NCBI GenBank assembly: GCA_029948255.1
Contig: JALIZF010001917.1
Location: 992,001 to 1,056,000, forward strand
DNA from: Telmatactis stephensoni
Taxonomy: Eukaryota > Cnidaria > Anthozoa > Actiniaria > Isophelliidae
Direction: 5' to 3'
Length of the DNA stretch: 64,000 bases
Part shown: in pieces, positions 35,701 to 45,200 of the stretch
Layout of the letters: each line of letters opens with the position of its first letter
Position numbering within the stretch: position 1 is the first letter of the stretch
Translations under genes and position numbers: made by a program
Notes under the pieces: generated by a model
Told to the model about the DNA's origin: nothing
The model's database searches: none
What the model saw: the letters and a program-made list of their open reading frames with translations, nothing else

Positions 35701-35957
35701 ATTAGTTACCAAGGTGATCGTAGAGATGGACAAAGAAAGTGACATACGCCCTGGTATTGACATCAAAGACAAGTATGAAGCATAAACATCTGTATGCTAA
35801 CATCCTATTGGCATGAGTACTGATTATAACTTTCCTTTCTAGCATTGCTGTGAATTTCAATGGAGCTGTTGTAGAAATGCAATTCCAGAACTCTGGCAAA
35901 AATCAAGAAGAAACTGTTTGTAAGCGCAAAGGTGGCATCATTAATGTTCTGGTGTAA
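20795..35957 (+). CDS. MYO1B: Unconventional class I myosin (MYO1A/MYO1B type), 35 coding exons
   Basis: Exon ends: 20795-20947, 21029-21144, 22120-22214, 22473-22577, 23024-23070, 23193-23256, 23448-23461, 23552-23636, 23857-23963, 24426-24573, 25187-25305, 25557-25643, 26080-26145, 26241-26345, 26431-26493, 26585-26638, 27374-27514, 27961-28075, 28514-28569, 28640-28705, 28779-28846, 29114-29185, 29279-29354, 29670-29738, 29818-29910, 30284-30340, 30461-30529, 32003-32089, 32428-32502, 32735-32866, 33505-33611, 33879-34008, 34560-34712, 35639-35772, 35843-35957. They join in frame to 1,080 residues. The motor has GESGAGKT at 114-121, switch I NDNSSRF at 166-172, switch II DIYGFE at 394-399 and Glu341 at the TEDS site. 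About five IQ-like light-chain sites span 700-825, and a TH1 lipid-binding tail 869-1080. The protein links actin to membranes. Length fits the family; an acceptor at 20792 implies upstream exon(s). Confidence 0.95.
21290..22065. repeat. Degenerate tandem repeats in myosin intron 2
   Basis: A loose unit with 'ttgacctctaccccaaattgaac' type sequence and 'ggctcatctgtagacc' recurs from 21330 to 21720. Then a cleaner direct duplication of about 105 bases follows ('gtcccctgacctttatcata' at 21821 and 21967). Confidence 0.6.
22860..22940 (-). mobile_element. tRNA-like SINE head, type B
   Basis: On the minus strand an A-box-like 'tggcatagtggttc' is followed about 30 bases later by a B-box-like 'ggttcgag', the spacing of a tRNA-derived polymerase III promoter. 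There is no acceptor stem, so it is not a tRNA gene. It lies antisense in myosin intron 4. Confidence 0.45.
24205..24358 (-). mobile_element. tRNA-derived SINE, type A, copy 1
   Basis: Minus-strand head 'ggagcaaggatggcacagtt' holds an A box, followed by B-box 'gagttcaatccccgg', then a tRNA-unrelated body ending 'ggagagaggggag'. It matches 41055-41215 along its length. A partial second head ('ccaactgtgccatccttg' on the plus strand) follows at 24359. Confidence 0.7.
24617..25074. mobile_element. Nested foldback in myosin intron 10
   Basis: Outer ends 'gctgttttcatatgactttg' and 'cccatatgaaaattgccc' resemble the TTTCATATGACTGTGAA family. Inside, 24835-24985 is a very long hairpin with arms of about 65 bases ('tgcaatgactgtgccttttt' against 'aaaaaggcacagtcattgca') and GATA repeats near the loop. 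Confidence 0.65.
25368..25537. mobile_element. MITE of the 'GGGGCAGATTTAGGGG' family, copy 1
   Basis: Left end 'ggggcagatttaggggaga' and right end 'ataatcctggatctgccat' are imperfect inverted repeats. Interior 'ggtgcaggtggtgtgcatcc' is shared with 31240-31390. Confidence 0.55.
27084..27289. mobile_element. Foldback element, arms of about 95 bp, in myosin intron 16
   Basis: 'aatttccaacttggggtttc', 'cctgggtctaaactgggaat' and 'ctgttctattttac' on the left recur inverted on the right. Nearly the whole element is arm. Confidence 0.7.
27553..27655. mobile_element. Short foldback element in myosin intron 17
   Basis: 'ggttattggtcgactaacca' pairs with 'tggttaatcgaccagtaaca', and inner 'tttttac...gtaaaaa' pairs too. 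It shares 'ggtcgactaac'-type sequence with 9776-9941. Confidence 0.55.
28973..29083. repeat. (AGAC)n microsatellite in myosin intron 21
   Basis: Interrupted tetranucleotide array, ending 30 bases before the acceptor of exon 22, where it may displace the normal pyrimidine tract. An open frame through it is an artefact. Confidence 0.9.
29558..29599. mobile_element. 42-bp perfect-ended palindromic element with 11-bp target duplication
   Basis: 'agtctccctcgcgcagccgt' is followed directly by its inverse 'acggctgcgagggagact', the arms differing only by a GC dinucleotide. The flanks actgagtcact (29547-29557 and 29600-29610) are identical. It is an extremely short inserted palindrome in myosin intron 23. 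Confidence 0.75.
29940..30027 (+). mobile_element. Retroposon 3' end with (ATT)n tail
   Basis: 'gcgctttataaataaatatt' followed by ATT repeats is a typical LINE/SINE terminus of invertebrates. It sits in myosin intron 25 in sense orientation. Confidence 0.5.
30540..31999. other. Myosin intron 27 with repeat fragments
   Basis: Contains a block (30560-30810) rich in 'gcgatc', 'gacgatc' and 'ggcga' in both orientations, a MITE relative at 31240-31390 ('cacggatttaagggaggag', shared with 25368-25537), and otherwise featureless sequence. Confidence 0.45.
32535..32610. mobile_element. Transposon terminus 'CCCTCTATATCGAAC'
   Basis: 'agaacccctctatatcgaac' followed by 'cgctatatcgaac' looks like one end of a mariner/Tigger-like DNA transposon. 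The other end is not evident. Confidence 0.3.
33043..33213. mobile_element. Foldback element in myosin intron 30
   Basis: 'cacgggaaaacggcagacgg' and 'aacacctgac' are mirrored by 'caggtcacgtg' and 'ctttgccgttcccggtg'. It is GC-richer than its surroundings. Confidence 0.55.
34982..35150. mobile_element. MITE with AGGGCCGTAGCCACC termini
   Basis: 'acagggccgtagccaccggt' pairs with 'tggtgactacggccctgt'. Inner 'accggaccaactttt' repeats inversely. It sits in myosin intron 33. Confidence 0.65.
35487..35620. mobile_element. Foldback element in myosin intron 33
   Basis: 'ggacctgattatatgaactg' and 'ggctggcccggttaag' pair with 'cttaaccggcccagcc' and 'ggttcacataatcgg', leaving a loop of about 55 bases. 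It ends about 20 bases before the exon 34 acceptor. Confidence 0.7.
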
Positions 35958-37626
35958 ACCTAGATAGAAATTCACTCTAAAAATTTAACATACAATTCTA
36001 AAGAATTTAAATACATTGCACACTGCTTGCGTTGGACATGAATAGAAGATAGGATCAAAATAGTCTATCCAGTGAAACTTGTGCTGGCACGATCATGTAG
36101 GATGCCTGGTAAATGGAATTAGTAGAGATGCAAAAATTTAGCAGAGCTATTTTTGAAAAGTTTTATTTTCAAGTGAATTCACTTATTTTATATATTTACT
36201 TGTGTAAGGTTAGTCCCCTTCAAAGACATCCTGGGGGGGTTGTCACCCAATTCTAAGCTCCACAAGGATTTCATGACCTAAAGGATGTACAACCGAGACT
36301 AATGTAAGGTATCAGTAATCCTCACTTGTAAACTATCCATCACGAGCCCCTAAAGGGAAGTGGTGGTTTGTCATGGTAAGAATTAGTGTTCTGGAAGAGG
36401 TAAAATATTCCAAGTAACTTATCAAAAACATTCACTTCAAATGTTAATGTAATTTCTGTAGTCATGATACGATAAAGTTGTAGGATATTTGCTAATAAAA
36501 GATTGTTAAATGTTATTTTTAATTATGAACAATCACTGCAAAATGAATAAAGTTCTTATGAAATGCACTAATCGTGCATGAATCATTTGCACTAATAGTA
36601 CTTGCAAAGATGCAGAATGTCTCAATCGCTGGGTCTAATTCCAAATGACGGCCAATATTATGATAACTGGAAAGACAAAGAACCAAAACTTTTTTCGTAC
36701 ATTGGGGGGAAAAGCACAAGCATCTTTTCTCTACATAAAAGTAGCCTTGACTTTTGGTGCTTCTTTGGTTTTGTTTTTATACTTGATTGAATTGTGTTGA
36801 AATTGCCATTTTAGTATAGGGAATTAGAAATTGTCTTGCAGAGGCTAAAAACAAATCTTATATTTAAACTCCTTCTGTACCAAGAGCTCTAAATTCTATA
36901 CAGCTGAAAGAAACCAAAAATTATGCACAAGAGTTGTCACACTATGCTTGTCTGCCACAATTGTGTATGCTGAAACTTTCCCCACACCCACAAACACATT
37001 TGCACAAAGTATAATGGTTTATTTAAAAACAATAACCATTGTTTATTTAACAGTAACAATTCTTAACATGTAAACTTTATATGTCTGAGAAGATTCAACC
37101 AAAAATATTTTCTGAGAAAATGCCCTTGTTGCAAAAAGACAATCAGTTTTATGGCATTACGATCAAAGTAATATTTCCATCTGGATGAGTTGAACTCTGA
37201 ATTTATTCTTTGTGCAACTGGACTGATAAAGCTAACATTTTGATGTTTGAGAATCAATGAGTCAAACATTGTTCCTTTTCATCAACTACCTTATATATTA
37301 AAAATGCCTCCATGTTTTTTCTTTTACCCCAGAAATGTTTCACTTTAAAATGAAGTATTCAAACTTGTAGAAATATACTCTTGATATAATTTTTATATTA
37401 AACTTTGAGAAATAAAAAATAAATATTTGATTTCATTCATATAACAATGATAATAGCGTATGTATTTATCAAAATGTTGGCTCCTTTCAAGAAATTCAAT
37501 AAAACGGAAATTTGAACAATGCTGCAACGTAATAAAGGCACAGTATTTGACCAATGTTGCAAAAGTGTATAATAGGTAACTGTAACGGCATAATACTAAC
37601 AATAAAAGTAACTTGTAAGTGACAGT
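35958..37626. other. Intergenic 3' regions of two convergent genes
   Basis: The myosin 3' UTR probably ends near the AATAAA at 36494-36499, with another about 50 bases on. On the minus strand TTTATT (37202) could be the poly(A) signal of the CXC gene. No other gene is seen. Confidence 0.45.
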
Positions 37627-40600
37627 TTAGTAGTAGTCATTGTCACTATCACTCTCTGGGCCATGTAATCCTGATAGGAAGGAACCAAGAAGATCAATAA
37701 AGCTTACTCCACGTCTCTCCTGGCATGGACACCTGAAAGAACCTGCAGTCCCCGCAAAGTAGCACTTGTTGCATTTCTACAAAATAACAGAGTTTGGACA
37801 ATAAATTTGTGGTCTTTATAAATATAAATGAAAGGGTACAAAATTATTTTATTCACAATAGTTGTAAAAAGAGAGTTACTTGACAGATGGTATACTCACA
37901 AAGCAGTGGTCATCTCTATAATCTCCACATCTTTTGCAAATGGAACAGTGATTTCTAGGTCTACACTCATCATCATGAAGATTGTAATCACACCAAGAAT
38001 ATTGATACTCATATTCACATTCTGGGCATGTAGCCAAACCAGCACAGACATCTTTCACAGGTACATCTGCATCACAACATGGAGTTGTCACTTTCCTTTC
38101 CTTCAAGAACTTGTCCAGGTTATCAATCTATTTGCAAATAATGTAATGTTAGCAGTAATAATACAATTTTATCTTAATGGGGGTAACTATAAGAGTTGAC
38201 ACTGATAAACTAATGGCCCTCAAATTCAATGAATTGTAACTATGAACAAGGCTATTATAATTCTCTACCTTTCCAATATTGTCCATAAGACATGCATCTC
38301 TCTTGGCTTCTTCAACATTAACTCCATTGTCAGCTAAAATGTTTAAAGGGTTTTGGCATGAAGTACACTTGCATTCAGGTCCACACTTTCCATTCATTCT
38401 GAAGCAACCACACAGTCGTTTCTTGCAACCAGAGGTACATGTACAGGTAGAAGGTCCTTCACCACTTGTAGATGAACTAGGTGATTTTGACTTCCTTGAT
38501 CTTTTAGGAGCTAAAATAAGACATCAAGATTTTAAACCAGATTTTATTTAGTGTCTTCTACACTTATCATGTATTTAGTAATTCAAACCTTGATAAGTGT
38601 AAAAAATTTAGCTGAAATCGTTTTATTTCTATTGAAAAAGTCTTCATTGCGGTTTACTATTTCCTGAACATTGGGGTACTCGTTGGGAGAAATTTGACCC
38701 GTGCCAGGCTTTAATGGTTGCCAAGCTGCACAAGAAGTTCTTGCCATGGGTTTGAACTGCTTCAAATGGCTGGTCATTTGAAATTCTCGCTGGATTGGTT
38801 CCTCGGTGGCAAAACCTTTGTGGAATATTTTCGATAAACTAAAAGGACAACTATCTGGCTTTTGTGATGCGGAGTATCAAAGCAAGGGGACGTGGTCTAG
38901 TCTGAAGATTGAGTGATTTTTGAGAGTGGGTCAGTCCATTGGTCTGACAAAGCCTTGTTGTTTCCTCCTCCTTATTAGTGGAGAGAACTCAGCTAAAAAT
39001 TGACAAAATGGCCTGAAATCACTACCAGAGTATATCGAAAACACAAGCAGCACTGTATAAACGTTAGAGTTTATTTGCTTTATTATTTACAGAGTTTATA
39101 GAGCGATGCCTAAACTCCCATACAAAGCTTTAAAATATTAGCCTTTCACAATGAGCTTGGGCCTCCTGTGGTAGTTTCTATCAGAGCTACCAATATTGAA
39201 GAAAGTTGAAACTAGCATGAAGGAGCACACAGTTGAACAACAAAGTTCAGTGTATAAGATAAATAATGTACAGTTTCTTCTTTTAACATTTAAGCTGTAC
39301 CTACCAGAAGGACCAGCATGTTGACTTGGTGTCCTGTGTTTGGGAGGTACTTGAACACTTGGTTGTTGGGGAAGCCTTTTTGTAAGATCCACTGTAATGG
39401 GTGTTCTTAACATAGCATCAAATCTTGGATCAAATGACTGTAATCGTGACCGCAGGTGATTATTACTAAGTTTTAGCTAAAAAATATCAACAAAAAAGAA
39501 TTAATCACTAAGAGGATTTTGTGAAGTAGTCAACCATGTTATCTTTTGAATTATTCTTCACTCATTGTGACTAATGAATGGATCAACATTCAGTATTTGG
39601 AGCCACAAAATGATAGAACAAGGGTTATCTCTTATATTCTTCCTCATAAAGCTAAATCATTCTTCATATTTTGTGCTGCAGCTACAAATTTGTACTGTAT
39701 TTTTATCAGTATTGATCCATAATTTTCACTTAAATAAAAAACTCTCACTGACCTTATGGTAAGGAATTGTCAATAGCTGTCCATCAGTCAAGTCCACAGA
39801 TCTAGTGGTGTCATATTTTGTAGGTAAGGCACAGCCAGTAGAGGGAGAGTACAGCACTTGTTTACCAATAAACATTGATGGTGGAGTCTTCACTTCAATA
39901 ACAACATGACATGGATTTTCTTTAGACATGTTTAGGCCAACTATTGATGAAAAAGGCACTTCAATGCTGGCCATTGTTTTCTCCTTTTGGAACATGGTAA
40001 TGATGCCAGGATTAGTAGCAGCACTCCTCAGTTCAAACTCATAAACAAATTTCCTGAAAGAAAATAATGCATAGTAGATAACCATGTGTTTTGAAGTACA
40101 TGTATGTAGCTTTGTACAAGCCAGTTGACTACTTCATGATCGAATACTTAAGTCTTACCTTTGGCTAAAAATGACCTTGAGCCTTGATGTAGTTGGGGTA
40201 AAGGAACCATTTGGTCTAGACTCATACTGAAAGAGAAAACAGAAAACATTTTTGGTGTTTTGAAAGATCTGACAGTACTTCCTCTTGTATATAATTTACC
40301 TTCCAGGACCCTATTTCCAGAGTCCCAAAATCAAAATGTCGAGCTGGAAACTTCTTAGCATCTATCTTTCCTGGAAGAAATTCTGGAATAAAATCAGGGA
40401 TGGGCTCCTCTACTGGAGGCTTGGGTCTTGAGCTTGTACCAAGTGTTCTCAAAGGTTGCTGAAGATTAGTGGCTGTATTAGGCTTTAAAACATTAGGTGG
40501 GACCCCACTTGAAGCAGTATTAGAGCTTTGAACAGCACATAAAGGGAGCTTAGTACAAGTAGCCACTGTTGGAGGGATAACTTTGGGTAACAATGAAGCT

Positions 40601-41595
40601 ACTGGATGTGCCACAGGGCTGCTAGTGGATATGGCAATGCTTGATGGTGGATCTTGAGAAAGAATTGGTACTACTGAGGTCAGACTATGGCAGATAGTGC
40701 TTTTTGCTGCTAGAGAGTTTGATTCTGGCCCACATTGTGATGTCTGGGTTGTGAGAATATAAGGAATCTCATTTGCTGACTGGTCCACCTACAGAAATAA
40801 AGAAAATGTATGACTAAAAGAAATAAAATGATCACAACAAAAAACTTAGGTATTTAAGCAGAGCAATCTTAATGCCACTGTATATGGACATTTTATAGTC
40901 CATTTTATAAAATAACAGTTTCAGCTACATTAGATTTGCAATTTAACAAGCAAAAGGCAAAGGCTAATGTTTTACTTTGAAATCGCAGGGAGTGGTTGCC
41001 CAGTCTCCTGAGCCAAAGGCTCGTGTATCAAGCGTTGGAAGGTGCACCCTCTACCCCCTCTATCTATCAGTGCTCCATTTTAAGGGTATTTAAAGCTAAT
41101 TAAAGCTACAAGGAAAGGAAAGAAGTCGAAACAAGGATGTGAAGTCACTGGGGATTGAACTCGGGACCTCTCGCACTGAAGGCCTCACACTAACTAACTG
41201 TGTCATCCTTGCTCCTTAAACCCATCAGACCAATTCTATCATTGTGGCAAGTAAAAAATGTTCGAAAGCTTGGCTTCTTAAATTGTAAATTGAACATGGC
41301 AGAAACTGTTATTTTGTAAAACAGAGTAATCTTGTAAGACTTGTACCATATACATGTAACATTAATTTATTATATTTGTACATACTTTAGAGCTTGGAAT
41401 TACAGCTGCTACAGTGCTTTTGCCACTTTCAAGCTTGTCATTATTGGTGGTATTTGATTGTTGTGCAGGAGACACCACATTTTCTTTGTCAAAAGATGCA
41501 CTGGTCTGTTCAGACTCGTGTACACATGGGACATTGGCAGATGTAGGACTGGGAACACTGACAGTAGCTATAGGTTCACGATGATCTGCCATCAT
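37627..41595 (-). CDS. CXC-domain protein with Cys-rich C-terminus, 8 exons, unknown function
   Basis: Exons on the minus strand: 41595-41386, 40788-40300, 40226-40159, 40053-39753, 39476-39305, 38510-38269, 38127-37900, 37776-37627. All junctions are AG/GT and the frame is continuous for 619 residues. Residues 1-200 are Ser/Thr/Pro-rich. Residues 205-356 (from FDFGTLEIGSWK) look like a folded beta-rich domain I do not recognise. Residues 435-468 (CTCTSGCKKRLCGC, then CGPECKCTSC) are a CXC/CRC zinc cluster of the tesmin/MSL2 kind, which in known proteins binds DNA. Residues 510-590 contain about 16 more Cys plus His and suggest further zinc sites. The tail is acidic (PESDSDNDYY). An acceptor at 41610 ('tgtgtacag') implies a 5' UTR intron. 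A nuclear DNA-associated role is inferred from the CXC motif only. Confidence 0.85.
41055..41215 (-). mobile_element. tRNA-derived SINE, type A, copy 2
   Basis: Minus-strand head 'ggagcaaggatgacacagtt', B box 'gagttcaatccccag', body as in 24205-24358. It lies in sense orientation in the first coding intron of the CXC gene. Confidence 0.7.
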
Positions 41596-41609
41596 GGAAA
41601 AGTATTAAC

Positions 41610-42216
41610 CTGTACACAACAGAAAATATAAAAGTTATATTTTCTTGGTTCTCATTTTTTCTCAAATTATTCATGACAAAGATGCTCTTCCAGTGAGCTG
41701 TGTATAAATTATTGGGAGGAGTTATGTAATTTTAGAAAGACTCACTAGGAGGCTCCTGTAAGGGGATTTGGATGAAGTCCAGGGGTAAGTTGTGAAACAT
41801 TAATTTGCTCTCCATAGAGGTGGAGGTATAGTTAGGAAATATTTTGCAGACAAATCCAGAGATTTTGGCACTGCACACCATATCCCAATAAATGATAGAT
41901 CGCTTAGGCTTTGCCTGGGGTTTCAGATGTGTAAACCTTAACTTCAGTCAAAGCTTAAAATTGAGCCCCACCATTTGCAAACAGTACACTCTCAAATTTC
42001 CCCAAATTGTCAAATTGTTAGATAGATTTATATTGTACTGTTTGTTGTGCAATAAAGTTTTGTATAATGTTATGACTACTGCATTCCTTCTTATATATTA
42101 CCAGAGATGATTGCAATTTAAATTTTTGAAAATGGGCAACCACAAGGCCCAATTAACTGAAGCGCGGGAAGAACATTCTCTTTTGAGGACGATTGACCTT
42201 CTGACCTCAATCAAAA
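41610..42216. promoter_or_regulatory. Head-to-head intergenic region, likely shared promoter area
   Basis: Separates the minus-strand CXC gene from the proposed plus-strand DegT start. An alternative CXC 5' UTR exon may lie further up, at 42750-42960, where minus-strand donors 'caaggtaaag' and 'tcaggtaacg', a CCAAT ('aaccaatg') and 'gccgccggcgcg' occur. In that case the two transcripts overlap on opposite strands. Confidence 0.35.
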
Positions 42217-45200
42217 ATGGCGGTCTTGGGGGAGATAGATTCTTTGCGGGTAACGTTAATCGTTTGACTATTTAGGTTTAATTGTTCTAACTAAGGTCAA
42301 TCATCTATTGTTTTTCTATTGTTGACTGTAAATATAATATATGCAAAATCAGTCGATGTTATTCTGTTTGAGTTCTTTGTTTATTTTGTAGTTCAAGTTT
42401 TCCGCACGAGCTCCTGTGAGTCACTCCGCTCAATTCATGTATTACTTGCCTTGCTTTTCTGTAAATACGTTCCACAGGGCTTCCTTCAATGTTTAAATAA
42501 TAATTTTATTCGAAAGATTCATAAAAGAAGGCCAATATCGACTGCTACTCTTGGGATCATGCTATGTCATCAAGTTTCAGATTATGGACATTACAAGCGG
42601 CAACATGTGTGCAAAACACGACCAATATACAGAATATTGACTTCAAATAACGTTAACAAAAGCTTTAGTAAGGATTAGTAATTTATTGTTTTGGTCAAGG
42701 CTGACTACCAGAGAGTAAAAGCGGGGGAAATAGAGGCTAAAACAGTCGTTACCTGATTCCTTTGCTCTCTTTACCTTGTCTTGTTCTCGCTGTACGCCAA
42801 GAATTCACACTTGTCAAGCATGTGAACGCGCGCTTGTCAACTTTTTGCCGCGCAAACTTTTTTAACCAATGAAATCAAAGAGATTTTTGTCTGACTGACA
42901 ACTGGCTGGACTTTCTTGCCGCCGCCGGCGCGTTGGTTCTCGCTGTGCACGCTGGGAATTTGGAAGATTCCACATAAGGACCCCCCATAAATGTATTTTA
43001 TTTTTGTGTTTTAATATGTAGCATATAAGAAAAAGTTAAGGAAATCATTCAAAAAGATTGATCTTGATTGCTCTGATTCCTTTTTGGACTTTTGGTGAGG
43101 AAAAGTTATGGTACGCGTAATTTGGGCTTCCTGTGTAGGGTAACTGATCTGGCTCTAATTTCCAGAATTTCCAGGTCAGATCGATAATGTCCAGTCGTCG
43201 AATTGATGATAATATGGAAAGTTTAGAAATATTGTGGAGGGGTGAAAATATTTTTGATTATTTACTAGCTTTAAGCATTCGAAAAATACTACCAGCCTCG
43301 ATCTACCAGCATGCTTTGCGTGCAGTGTCAACAGCATCAACTCGGAATGATTGCAAAAGAATTCATGCTAGACATCTCGACTTCTACCACTATTAATAAT
43401 TGATCGTTCTAAGTTCCTTCCACATCTTAACAGCCTTATTACTAAAAGCCGATAATAATACAAGACGAACTGAAGTCCATTCGATGTTATTCGCCTATGA
43501 CAAGTGACACTTGCCTGGGTGTGGAACTTCCTTGTCGAGCAATGAACGCGACTGGAGATTAATTTGTGGATGTTAAGTTTATCTATTGTTAACCGGCTTT
43601 TTCTGATATCTTCTTGAACAAGTTGATTTGGTTTAGCCAAACCATATCTTCCCCATAGAGTTACAGTTGCACTGAAGGATTCTCTGGTTTCTCCCTGGCT
43701 TCACCAACAGCTAAAGTGAAAGTTTGTATTGATCCACTCCTTGCTTCCAACAACATGAATGTTTGGCCGCAAAAATATGGATGCTTGTACATAGGCAAGT
43801 ATCAATCACTCCAATGTTTAATGAACGTTATAATTTTTCCAGTTATTATAGTATATATTAGCTGTGTCGAGTACGCTGTTTCATTGGAGATGAAGGCAAA
43901 ATTTGGGGCACAGAATGTATTAAAGAATAAAATATTACTTACTGGACTGCTTTAAGTTGTTTATGCTGCAAAAGCTTAGGACAATCACTAAATTATTTAC
44001 AGCGTTCAAACCATAATTTATATTTACAACCCAAAGGTTAAGTTGTTTCATCCTAACTTTATCTCACAAGAATTAATCGTAGAAAGTTTTTCTGATTGAT
44101 TTTAAATTAATTAGTAGGAAGTAAAAATAGGTATCAGCAGGTAGAAAGCTGAATTCATGATTTTATCCTGGCAACAATACCATACTGTTAGATGTTTTGA
44201 TTCAATACTAATATTATTACAGTGATAAACAAGTATTCCTGTTGTGACATCCTTGACAACTCATATTCACATAAAATATGTTTGGTACAACTACTGAGCT
44301 GCAACATGATTTGAATAACAATAAAACCTATTGTGTTTTACCTCATTTACAAAAGTGCCTCCACATGAATTTCTATTGTGTGGGGTATTCTATAGCTATT
44401 CTGTATGTTTGGCCCAAGGGGGTCCATGAAGTACAAAGCAGAATAGATCAACATTTCTGTAGCCACCCATATAGATTCCTATAATCTTGTATCTATACAA
44501 ATCTCTATCTCACACCATAGAAAATACAGCCAATAGGAAAGCTGTTGTATATTTGTCAGTATTTGACTGTCTCTTCCTATGAGGCATTCTATCAATTGGC
44601 TGTATTTTCTATTGTATGGGATAGAAGAGTTATACAATGGTTTCTTGTAGCATAACCATGGATACCCCACTTGTCACTTTTATTTTCTTCATATACACAC
44701 TGACCTAAAGGTTAATGTGTATATTAGATAATATAAGTGACTTGTGGTGTATTCCATGGTATTTCACTCAAAACCATTATATAACTAGTATATATCATGG
44801 TATTTAATCTGGCACCATGAATATTACCATATGAATGGTAGCAAATGGGGTAGCAATGTATAATGCAGAAATTTTGGCATTATCATATATCACATAGCTA
44901 ATTTTGACATATTCATGATCATGCCAATACTTTTTACAAAATATGGTAAATCACCCATCACACTTAGGTCCACTTGTTCACATTTTATATTGGGCTACCA
45001 TTAAAAATATTAACCCAGACTTTTCTTTTGATTTAAGTCTGTGTTAGTGTTAACTGAGCCAAGTTGTGCATATTTAATATATACCACTTATTAGATATTT
45101 TCTTGTGTATTACGGGCTGATATTTTACGAGTCGCGTATGTATTTTGCCGAGCCTTTAGGCGAGGCAAAATGTGAGCGATGAGTAAAATGTCAGCCCGTA

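Noticed and set aside
43187..43396. 69-residue frame starting MSSRRIDDN as an extra DegT exon
   Set aside because: No suitable donor keeps phase with the next exon and it has no family similarity.
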